Part shown: in pieces, positions 49,066 through 58,972 of the stretch | How positions within the stretch are numbered: position 1 is the stretch's first letter | Layout of the letters: each line of letters starts with the position of its first letter | NCBI GenBank assembly: GCA_019916065.1 | Contig: CM034234.1 | Coordinates: 15,989,020 to 16,053,019, forward strand | Origin: Vitellaria paradoxa | Taxonomy: Eukaryota; Streptophyta; Magnoliopsida; Ericales; Sapotaceae | DNA: 64,000 nucleotides | Direction of reading: 5' to 3' | Translations under genes and position numbers: made by a program | The notes under the pieces: generated by a model | Seen by the model: the letters and a program-made list of their open reading frames with translations, nothing else | The model's database searches: none | Told to the model about the DNA's origin: nothing

Positions 49066-52000
49066 ATGGGAACTCCGGCTTTCCCACACATCGGAAAGCA
49101 TTGCTCCGTCCAAGACTGCAACCAGATTGACTTCTTGCCCTTCACCTGCGATTGCTGCCAGCAGGTTCCCCCCCCCTTCTCTCTAAAACTTACTGAATTT
49201 CTCTCTCTAACATACTTGTTATAATTTGCGTGGTTTAGTTACTACTTGATTTTATAGCTGGATACAATATGTATCATATGTGGTTCACATTTTAAAAAAA
49301 TTTCTGGTTGAGAATAGGATTGAAATTTGGAAAAATTGGCACTTGATTATTAGGTTTTACTGTTTTTAGATTACTGTTCACAGCCCCAGAGATCTTTGAT
49401 TCCAGCTCTAAAACTTGCCCTGATCGAGCTTTAATCAATCTGGAGCTGTATCCCTGATCCCCTACCAATTTGACGTAGAACACTGGAAGAAGTGGTTTAA
49501 AGTTGATATTTAGGATCTAATTTTAGTATTATTATTTGCTATTTAGAGAAATTTTCTTATTTTCATTTAGTTAGGAAACTCCGTCATGTTTTCCTTTTTT
49601 CTTTCTTCTTTTTTTTTTTTTTTTTTTTTTTTTTTGTTTGGGGGTTGTTGTCTGTCTACTAGAACAATATCTAATTTCTCATCTCGATAAGATTTCTTGC
49701 TAATGCCCACTGTTTCGTTAAGTGGTATTAGAGCGAGTCTTTTCCTTGTTTTGTTTTTCTATCCTCCATTGATAAAGAGACAAGGTTTTTCCTTATTTTA
49801 CGATCAACAAAGCCCCAGTGGTGATTGAGTAATTGATGTTGTTCGGCCAACAACTGATAGCAGGGTTCAACTCAGTTTGTAGAACTTTGAGAGTTGATGG
49901 TTGCACTATCTATCAACAACCGAGCTGCACCAGCAGTTGCAGCCTGAACACAGCAGTTCTTGTCTGTGAGGCCCGAGTACATCAAATACATGGTCACATA
50001 AAGGATAAAGCGCAATCAAGTTCTCGATAATTCATTTTGATAAGTAGGCAAGAGTTGTGTTCATGCCACACAAACAATTGAACATCCAATCTTTCCAAAA
50101 TTTTGCTTCTACCATATCATTCAATTATGCTATTACACGAAACCTATATGGACATAGTAATAAAGGGATAATTTCAGAATCTAATGCAATATATGAAGAG
50201 GAAATAGTAGAAAATTATCCAGATACAAGCGAAGGCCCTTCAAAGATGATGGCACAACAAATAAAAAGAAGGATAATACAAGCACAACCTTGGATGTTCA
50301 ATTGGTTGTGCGGCATGAACACAACTACTGCCTTCTTATCGGATGAATCATCAAAAACTTGATTGTACTTCATGCAACTATGTATTTGAGGTACTCTCAG
50401 GCCTCACGGACAAGAACTGCTGGCATTCAGGCTGCAGCAACTGGTGCGGTTTTAGTTATTGGTAAACAATGCAACTGTAACTTTTACAAGTTTTGCAAAT
50501 TGAATTGCAGTCTCGATTAATAGTAGCGGTTCATTGATCATCCATTGAAGGTTTAAAATAAGGAAAAACCTTGTCTCTTTAACAATGGAAGATAGAAAAA
50601 CAAAATAAGAAGTCTCGCTCTAATACTACTTGGGATGAGAGACTAAATACCGTTCTGATGGAAATAAAATTGAAATATTATTAATGAGTGAATTCTAGTT
50701 ATTATGTAGATTACATTTTTACTTGTAGACCAAAATAAATTCTAAAGTATTACTTCTAATTATGACGAGACTCCCAATTGAAATAAGATTTTCTATTTAA
50801 AATAGGAGATATAGCAAAATAATAATCTAGAAAAATATAAAATCCTAACCAAAGAGGCAGTTCTAATGAATAGGAAGATTACTGAATATTAGTTAATGCC
50901 AAATTTGGACACTAGAAATCCTACATAACACAAATTTCCTAAATTGATAATTTTAATTCTGATTATTTGCGATGCCTTTTCCACCTGTGTGGATCCTAAT
51001 ACTTTTCAAATTCTACTGTCACATGTCCTACATCACAATCAATTTGATAAATAAGTCCATAAATTAGCTTCTGTTTAAGCCTTTTATTTGTGTTAATCCT
51101 GAAAATCGAACAACATGCAATTTTGGAGATTATTCCAATTTAATCTTTTTACTTTATATGATTTATCAATTTAACATGCCTATGCTGGTGCATCGTTGAT
51201 CGGAGAGTTTTTTCTTCAAGTCTCAAAGCTGCATTACCTGGTTGGCTACTCGATGTTTTGCAAACAAGCCCCAGTTTTCTTCTTTTTCTTTTTGTGAATT
51301 TACTGTGTTTTTCAAGTTTTCCCTTTAAGGAGTAGCTTTTCACCTTTCTTTTAGTTCGCTTTTTTGTCTTACCAGTTTTAAGATTTTTCAATGTTGATGG
51401 CGATGGTAATGGTTTCGCTCTGGAGCTTGATGGTGGATTTATGATTTTTACCAGTAAACACACACAAACACACACTCATGAAATATATGTATTGATGTTT
51501 CCCTGTACTGCATAATTGTGGATTTATCTCATCTTTTTTTGACCTCCTAACCTGCAAATAATTTTGTTGGTTATCTTACAAGCATCCCTTATTCTTCCCG
51601 TTAAAGATATTTGCCTGTTTTCTCACAGGTATTCTGTTTGGAGCACCGGAGCTACATTAAACACCAATGCCCAAAAGCCAACAAACGGGATGTAACTGTT
51701 GTTCTTTGCCCACTCTGCACAAATGGAGTTGGCCTGATTGTTGATGAAGACCCGAACATTACTTGGGAGTTGCATGTTAATACTGATTGTGACCCATCAA
51801 ACTACAATAAAGCAACGAAAAAAAGAAAATGTCCTGTTCGTGGCTGCAGAGAGATCCTAACATTCTCAAACACAATTAAGTGCCCGGATTGTATCATAGA
51901 ACATTGCTTGAAGCATCGATTTGGAACCGACCACAGTTGTCCTGGACCCACAAAACCCAGCCAAGCATTTCGGTACATGGGTTTTTTAAATAGGAGTAGA

Positions 52001-52393
52001 AAAGAAAAGTCAAAGCCCAGCCAGACTCCGGCCACATCTTCGTCCAAATGGGTGACAAGCTTCCTCAATGCAGCCTCAAGCTTCAGAGCGACAGCTGAAG
52101 CGGGAATGGCAAAGTTGAACAGTGAACTCAGCCAAAAGTTTCAGACTGCAAGGGATAGACTAGGGCAGAAGAGTGGCAGTGGCAGTGGCAGTGGTGGTGC
52201 TGGTGGGCAGGCGGAGCAGTGTCCACGATGTAATGTGACTTTTTCTTCAGTTACAGCTCTGGTGGAGCATGTTGATAAAGTACACGAAAGGATCGACAAT
52301 CAGATGAATGATACGATTGATGTCTGCCCCATCTGCAGTAGAGGCTTTCGTGATCCTGTCTCCCTTGTGGAGCATGTTGAGAGGGACCATTGA
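49066..52393 (+). CDS. AN1/C2H2 zinc-finger stress-associated protein, two exons, 287 aa
   Basis: Relative of Arabidopsis SAP11/SAP13, a family linked to abiotic-stress response and thought to act through protein or ubiquitin interactions. Exon 1 is 49066-49164 and exon 2 is 51629-52393, joined in phase 0 inside the first finger (CQQ then VFCLEH). AN1 finger 1: Cys 13, 18, 28, 31, 36, His 39, His 45, Cys 47, with exact CX4CX9CX2CX4CX2HX5HXC spacing. AN1 finger 2: Cys 101, 106, 118, 121, 126, His 129, His 135, Cys 137. Two C2H2 fingers close the protein: Cys 231/234 with His 247/252, and Cys 266/269 with His 282/287, the last residue being the final zinc ligand. [12 protein letters not shown] linker precedes them. 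The 2464-bp intron holds the inverted retroelement remnant at 49655-50930. Neighbours match At2g41835 (SAP11). Confidence 0.96.
49655..50930. mobile_element. Head-to-head Copia-like remnants forming an inverted repeat
   Basis: The left arm (about 49655-49990) and right arm (about 50375-50672) are inverted copies: AGACAAGGTTTTTCCTTATT is at 49782 on plus and at about 50573 on minus, and GCAGTTCTTGTCTGTGAGGC at 49952 is inverted near 50416. Each arm carries a primer-binding-site-like sequence complementary to initiator tRNA-Met: TGGTATTAGAGC at 49723 on plus and TAGTATTAGAGC at about 50628-50617 on minus. On the minus strand a 300-bp LTR-like segment (50930-50631, starts TGTTATGT, ends CTCATCCCA) precedes the site by two bases. 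The 101-aa frame in the centre (50057-50362) is not recognised. Confidence 0.6.
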
Positions 52394-52627
52394 GGCATTT
52401 CGAAAGCTAAGTAAGAATGTTTCTTTCGAAGGCCAGGATTCATTACTTTCGGGTTTGTTCAAATTCAAAAGCATTTTAAAGTATTAGTTCACTGACTTTT
52501 AAGATGACAGAGTCCCAGCACAAATGTGTTGTAGGATATGTAGAAATGTTAGAATTACTCCGGGATAGGAAGTTAGGTTTTCCATCTCCCTGCAGCTATT
52601 ATTTTTTATTTTATTTTTTGCCTTTCT

Positions 52628-52760
52628 TGAATTTTTTTTTTTTTTTTGGGTGAAACTGAATGATATGACAAGGTAGCTATAACCATAGCGGATTCAAACC
52701 AACAATCAGCTGTGTGAGAAGCAAACCCACCAATTAGTGTGTCAGGCCGTGGGGGCTGAT
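52628..52760 (-). mobile_element. Short tRNA-like SINE with poly-A, near the AN1 3' end
   Basis: On the minus strand the head contains a B-box-like TTGGTTTGAATCCGC (about 52700). A body of about 60 bp (TATGGTTATAGCTACC, then CATTCAGTTTCACCC) runs into an A-tract (52629-52646, T on plus). The A box is weak (GTGTGTCA... region). The layout of head, short body and poly-A fits a SINE, but only one copy is in the window. Confidence 0.4.
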
Positions 52761-52780
52761 TCTTGTTATTGACTACACTG

Positions 52781-52931
52781 CCCGTTTGGTTAGCTAAATT
52801 TTGGCTAAAAAGTACAGTAAAAATGAAAAAATATAACATAAAGGTGATAAGTGTTAAAATTTAATTGGAAAAAAGTACAAAAAGTAGTTAGAAATTGGTG
52901 AGTTTTAGTAAACTTTGGTAGGCTAAACGGA
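52781..52931. mobile_element. MITE, family of 24921
   Basis: CCCGTTTGGTTAGCTAAATT on the left; TTTGGTAGGCTAAACGGACC on the right, inverted. The internal AAATATAACATAAAGGTGATA and GTTAAAATTTAATTGG words match 46480-46510 and 24980-25000. Confidence 0.6.
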
Positions 52932-53472
52932 CCGAAAAAAAACTATTCTTTTTTTTTTTTTTTTAAATGCCAGATTGCGTATTCTTTGTTCAATACCTGC
53001 AACTACAAGCATATGACATGGGTTGGTTAAGTCCACAAGATGTGCTATTTTGACGTTTTATATATATATATATATATATACATTCCCATGTAAATTGCAG
53101 CTGTCACATAATCTCATGTTAAAAACACAGCACAGCTGTGGGGTGTGTAGGACATTCATCTGCGAATCTGTGATCCACTTTTCTTTCCTCTGTTTTGCTC
53201 TCAACTTCTCAATCTTTATTTTGGATTTATTTATGGAGAAACTTTTCAGCTCGGTCACGTCGTATTTGTGAAAACATGAAAGCTGTTAATAGTTCCCGAA
53301 AACCCTTTTAGATGCTATAGAGTACTTTTTTTTTTTTTGAGTCGGGGAAGTTATTTGCATTTATTTGCGTTTTGGTTTGGTGGAACTAACCTATTTTAGC
53401 CGTTGGCATGTATGTTTCTCTCGAATTTTACAAAAGTCAACGGTCGAATTTTATGAGTTGAACCTCAACTTA
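52932..53472. other. Spacer without a gene
   Basis: Contains (TA)n at about 53060-53080. Short frames on both strands at 53023-53271 have no recognisable homology. Confidence 0.4.
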
Positions 53473-53627
53473 GGGCTCGTTTGGAGTCCCAAAAGATTCT
53501 AAAAAAAATCAAAAAATTTCAAAAGTTTTCAAATCTTTCCAATCACATTTTACCACTTATCATTTTTACATCACATCAATCATATCCATTAATTTTTTTT
53601 TATTTTTTTGGAATTCCAAACGTCCCC
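53473..53627. mobile_element. Tourist-like MITE, 155 bp
   Basis: Starts GGGCTCGTTTGGAGTCCC and ends GGAATTCCAAACGTCCCC. TTA is duplicated on both sides (53470-53472 and 53628-53630). The interior (TTTCAAAAGTTTTCAAATCT, then ATCATTTTTACATCACATCA) is nearly identical to 55674-55831 and inverted in 40989-41133. Confidence 0.78.
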
Positions 53628-54370
53628 TTAATAAAAATAATTTAGATATAAAATCGATAATTTACAAATAAATTGATTAGTCAAAATTATGTTATTTTAA
53701 TTTAAAATATATTATGGAGCAATGAATAATTTAATTAGATCAAAACGATATCATATTATAAAATAATATTATTTTGATGAAAATATTATAAATGTATATT
53801 ATTATATTCTGTTGGTTTGCTAGTCAAGCATTTCGAGGCCATTTGGAGTAAAAAAAAATTCAAAAGTTAACAGAAGTGAATTTTTTTAAAAGTTTGGAGT
53901 GTAAAAAATTATTTTAAAATAATGATTGGATGTTTGTGGTTAATTTGATATAAAATTGTTAAAAATTATATAAAATGATATGTGACAAAATTTTAGTAAA
54001 AAATTTTGAAAACTTTTGGAGTTTTATAAAATTTTTTAGTACAAATGTTAGTCCAATTTTTTAAAAAATCCATCAAAATTCGTTGGAACGTATTATAATG
54101 GTTTGTTCCAACAGATTTTGACAAATTTTTTAAAAAAATTGTAATTTTTTGAAGTTTAAAAAAATTGTAATATTTTTAAATTTAAAAAAAAATTAGAACT
54201 TTGAAGATTTTTGAAATTTTTTTAATTTCTTTTAAACTCCAGACGCCTTGTAATAACACTCGTAAATTGTGCTCAAACAGCTTATGAACATATCAAGGTT
54301 TCAGAATAGTCAAACATAAATATATTTATTTATTTATTCATTTTGTTACTGTCAATTTTCTTTCATTCTT
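53628..54370. other. AT-rich spacer with a MITE copy
   Basis: About 53826-54246 is the second copy of the element at 35295-35605, here with fuller ends (GGCCATTTGGAGTAAAAAAA and TTTCTTTTAAACTCCAGACG). The rest has no gene. Confidence 0.5.
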
Positions 54371-54630
54371 CTGGGTCAGGGAGAAGTCTGCAGTCGCTAC
54401 TCATAGGTGCACACTGGATGAACCCCGTCCCGTGGTCCTAATCGGTAAAGAATCACGAGAAGATAAACCAGTTTAGGCAAGTCTTGACTGATCGGTTCAG
54501 TCGAGAAGGCTGTTAGATGACCCTCCACAATTAGAGGAAGGACTGTCCCCAAGAGAAGTCGAATCCGAAACTTATTAGTTCCAGACCCTTCAACCCGTCA
54601 TCCGAACCAACTCGAGTACCTTTTTGGAGC
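54371..54630 (-). mobile_element. tRNA-derived SINE, minus strand
   Basis: Read on the minus strand: CGAGTTGGTTCGGATGACGG (A-box region), TTTCGGATTCGACTTCTC (B box), then GACTTGCCTAAACTGG, CGTGATTCTTTACCGATTAG, CAGTGTGCACC and GAGTAGCGACTGCAGAC. It is co-linear with 47183-47467 over the full length, so a clear family member. Confidence 0.82.
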
Positions 54631-57600
54631 TTTCCTTCGCTCTTTCTTGTGAAGCGACTCTTTTTAAGCTTTTGGACTTAACAACTGGAATGCAATCGAA
54701 CAACCTGCGATAAGCCTTGCTGGAATACAATGCAGGGGAGGAACAAAATACGGACAAACTGAAGTACTATTTATGACAACTTTTGTCTCTCTGTCACGCA
54801 CATATTCATTGCCTTGTTGAAGTAGGTGGGAGACAATTGAGTAGCTCCATGCATAAAGGGTTACGTGACAACATTGCCTGGTCCCCATACACTTATCTCT
54901 GTGTAAGTTATTACCTGTAAAATTAAGCAACCCAAAGAAAGAAAAGAAAAGGAAAATGGAGTTGAGCAAATTGTCTGAGTAAGAATTTTGTTTTTGTAGG
55001 TTGCTTTGATTATTATGGAAGCATAAACATTTTCAAAGTGGCACAAAAAAATATATATATATATATATAATTTTTTTTTGATAATTATGGTATCGTTTGG
55101 TATCTACAAAAAATAAAAAAAAAATTAAAAACTTCTAAAAACTTCTATAACATCAATTTTTTTATTTTACTGCACGTATTACGAACTTATAACTTTTCTC
55201 ATTTTATCTCATTTTTTTCACTTTTTATCACTCCAAATACATCTTATATATATGTAAATTTAATATATCATGTTGTATTGTGGTTCATTACGCTCGTATG
55301 TTTTGATACAAAACAGTAGAATTATTATTTCATTTTTTTTTATATTTTGACATTTTAAGAAACAAAAGCTTTTTGACCGTTTAATATATATATATATATA
55401 TATATTATTTGATTTTACCTAGTTAATAAGTTTATTTTATGATTACCTACGATGAAATCACTTTTTCCATCTGGAGGTTGATCCACTAAAATTGCACTTA
55501 AGATTCTTCATTGTTTTTTAGTTGAATAGAAAAAAAAAAAATAGTACTTTATTTTCACTGTCCACACTTCACATCACATGACGCACATGTACAAAAGCAG
55601 TCCACTGCTCCTGTCAACAAAAATTTAATTTAATTTTTAAAAATTACCCTTGCAATTTTTATTAGATTATTATGGGCTTGTTTGAAGTTACAAAAAAAAA
55701 TCAAAAAATTTTAAAAAATTTCAAAAGTTTTCAAATCTCTCCGATCATATTTTATCACTTATCATTTTTACATCACATCAATCTATCCATTGATTTTTTT
55801 TTTTGATTTTTTTGAGACTCCAAACACACCGTATATAATTGTATTTAAAAAAAACTAATTTTATTAAAAAATATATTGTTTTCTTTCAATCAAGTAACTA
55901 AAAATAAAATTAGCTGGGGACTCTCAACTTTGACCCCCAAAAAAAAAAACAATTGGGAGCTGCTCTTGACAAACAAAATGGCGGTAGATATGAATGCCAA
56001 CTTAACCTTGTAAAAGAACGCCTTATTGTGTCAAACTTCTATATATTGGAACGAAGTTGCCTAAATCAAACTGTTGGGTCGTTTATGAATATAGGTAGGT
56101 CAAATTTTGGACTTTGCCTTCTGGTGGGATATGCTAAAAGACTATTACTTTGGAAGCTCATTGGCCACCAAAATGGACGGAGGAGCCTTATGAATTCATT
56201 TAGAGAGAGAGAGAGATCTATTGTCAATCTCCCTCTCCCTCTCCCTCTCCCTCGCTCTCTCCCTCCTCTAAAACAATAAATTTATTTAATTATAATATTA
56301 TTATTGCTACATTATTTGCGCGTATTTTTTTTTACAATATTATTTTATTCTTTTTTAAAATAAATATCTTGACATAGTGATAAAGAGTACTTAATGGGAT
56401 GATGGGATGGGCTTGAGGGGAAGAAATCCCTTCCAAGGGAGTGGCAAAGAACCGTGATGAAACAGAGGTTAATTACTAAAAGAAAAAAAAAATGATGAAA
56501 CATAGGTTGAAAATGAAAACTTTCCTTTTCAATGCTTGAGCGATTTGTTGTCCAAGGGACTTTGATCTTACAGTTATCAGCAATATCAGTCTCTCCTTTT
56601 TATACTAATTCTTAAGTTATTGTCATTTGGAGGATAGAGGGAAGAACTAAAGAATACTAAATTTTAAGTCATTGTCATCTCATGAGTAAGTCATTGTCAT
56701 TTGGAAGGAAAAATTAAAGAGTACCAACTCTTAAGTTATCGTCATTCGGAATGAAAGATCAAATAGTACCAATTTTATATTTTTAATTTTAATGAAAAAC
56801 AATACTAGTATTGCACTTTTAACTTCAATGAAATTATTTTGATTTCAGATTTCATTTAACACGTCTGATCTATTTAATTAACCTTATATATATATATATA
56901 TATATAAGTTAAGAAGATAAAGTTAAAAAAGTATTAGTGAAATTTAAATTTATGAGCCGATTACACACTTAGAAAAACATCAAAATTGGTTCTTCATTTA
57001 TATAATAATATAAATGATTAAAGTGTGATTATTGACAATTTTAACCCAAAAAAAAAAGAAAAAAAGAATAGAAAGGTAAAATAACATTTATTAACATGAT
57101 CAAGGATTCATTTGCCCTTCTACAAGTAAAAAATAACCCTCAAACAAAGATAGGAGAAAGAGTAAGAGGACTAAAGAAAAATAAAAACTTATGAAGACAA
57201 AATATATTATTTTTAATTTATTAAAAATATAATTTTAAAATTAAAAAATTTAATTGTTGTATATAAAATCGTATACGATAATGAAATGGTAATGAAATCA
57301 CTCATATGTATTTTCCTGTGATTAATCAAACGAAATATTATTTTTTAAATAAATGTATATTTACTCTCATTTTTCTTATTCAATCAAAAAAATTAAATTT
57401 AAAATATATTTTTTTCATTTTACTTCTCTACATTTCTTCTTCATAAATTCAAATTCTAAACACACAATCAACTGTGTGAGAATAAATTTTAAAAGGAAAT
57501 TTATTTGGTTAAACTCTACAAATTTGAAGTACCGGTCAAATTAAAATATATGATTAATATTTATTAATTCTAAATATAAATTTGAGAGAAGTTAAAAGGA

Positions 57601-58430
57601 GACTCATATGGACAGGCCCATTAAAGACTCACTAGAAACAATTATTACTAATTTGGTGACCTACACTGTTACTTTTTTTTTCTTATAAATTATATTTTTT
57701 ATTATTATTAAGGTTTTACTTTAATTGTATTTTTACTTTTATTTTTATTTATTTAAAAAATATAATTTTACCTTATTAACTATAAATTTTTAAGTCTACC
57801 CATTAAGATTGACACGAATGAATGATTGAGATTACACTGTGAATATAACATTTTATAAATTAAAAAGAACATTCAACCTACGACTAAAAATTGATGGTTT
57901 TTTTAATTATTCTATAATTAAAAAATAATTATATATTTTATTATTGTAAAATAAATTTACAGGTAAAACAATCTTGTAACTATCTTAATTACTAAAATCA
58001 TGTAAACCGTTTCATAATCATTTGACATAACTTCTCTCTCGTAATTCGATCCAATTTGGCCATCAGTTTCCTTGACGTAACCGAGTTTTGAATTTTTGTT
58101 GCATCCCATATGACTCAGCAACGGTAAAATAACCACCTGTCAGAAAGAAAATGGGAAAGCGACGTCAGATCTTGACGACCAAAAGTCGACGGCTAGGATT
58201 ACAATTTCTGGACGAATAAAAAATTACAAACAAATGGTCCAACTGTGATTTGGAACCTAATCCAATTCCTTTTTAGTCATTTCAACGTGGACCCCGTAAC
58301 CCTCTGCTACGAGTCGTGGACATGTTCCATCATTTATTGCAGCCCGGAGTGGGTGTATACATATACATATATATATATATATGTGTATCATATTTATGCA
58401 ATTGAATATTGTATGTGTAGAGAGAGATAG
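54631..58430. other. Long AT-rich intergenic region
   Basis: No gene recognised. MITE copies lie at about 55088-55245 (family of 15273) and 55674-55831 (family of 53473). A hexamer tandem (CTCCCT)n lies at about 56229-56252. (AT)n tracts lie at 55051-55068, 55384-55404 and 56886-56905. Frames at 54664-54969 and 55953-56279 are not supported as genes. Confidence 0.5.
55674..55831. mobile_element. MITE, family of 53473-53627
   Basis: Left GGGCTTGTTTGAAGTTAC; right GAGACTCCAAACACACCG. TAT occurs on both flanks. The interior is almost the same as 53473-53627. Confidence 0.65.
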
Positions 58431-58972
58431 TGTTTTAGAGAGAGAAAATGAGGGTAGTAGCTATATAGAGGAGAGGGAGAGAGAGAGTTATCAACGCGGT
58501 GGACAAATGCTGGGGGCTTCGGTGCATGGTTGAAAGGGTTTGACGGATTACCAGCTTCTGGTCCGCTGCTTCAGACATCGACCTGAAGGTACTTGCATCC
58601 CAAAATTCATTGCCCAAATCATACAGGGTTTAATATGTATATATATAAATCAATCTTTTGAATGATGTATAAATAACCAAATTCAATCCCGTGTTCTTAA
58701 GATTTCTTTCTCCCCCATTTCTAGCCCTGCATTTTGTATTCTCAATGTTTTGAAATGGTTTATTGGGATTTCAATGTTTGATGGCCTCAAATTGTTGGTT
58801 TGTAGGCTGGTCCCTGAATTCAACAAGCACACATTTGATCTACACAGCTTCTCTTTCCTTTCTAATTCTGGTTTTCAAAATTTGAGGGTTTTGGATGGTT
58901 AAAGCGGGGGAAAGAAGGCAAAAATTGAAATCAAGAAAATTTATGATCTGGGTATAATTGGAGTTGTTTAAA
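58431..58972 (+). promoter_or_regulatory. Probable 5' UTR and leader intron of the EFR3-like gene
   Basis: A GA-rich leader-like stretch (58430-58490), then unique sequence ending CGACCTGAAG at 58587 with donor GTACTTGC. A likely acceptor TTGTTGGTTTGTAG lies at 58793-58806, which leaves 166 nt of leader before the ATG at 58973. Inference from splice-site look and composition only; no transcript evidence. Confidence 0.45.

Noticed and set aside
50057..50362. 101-aa frame in the AN1 intron
   Set aside because: Lies between the arms of the inverted retroelement remnant, has no recognised domain and falls in an intron whose flanking exons splice cleanly.
55953..56279. 108-aa plus-strand frame
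   Set aside because: Ends in a (CTCCCT)n-encoded Pro/Leu repeat, no homology recognised and no splice partner.
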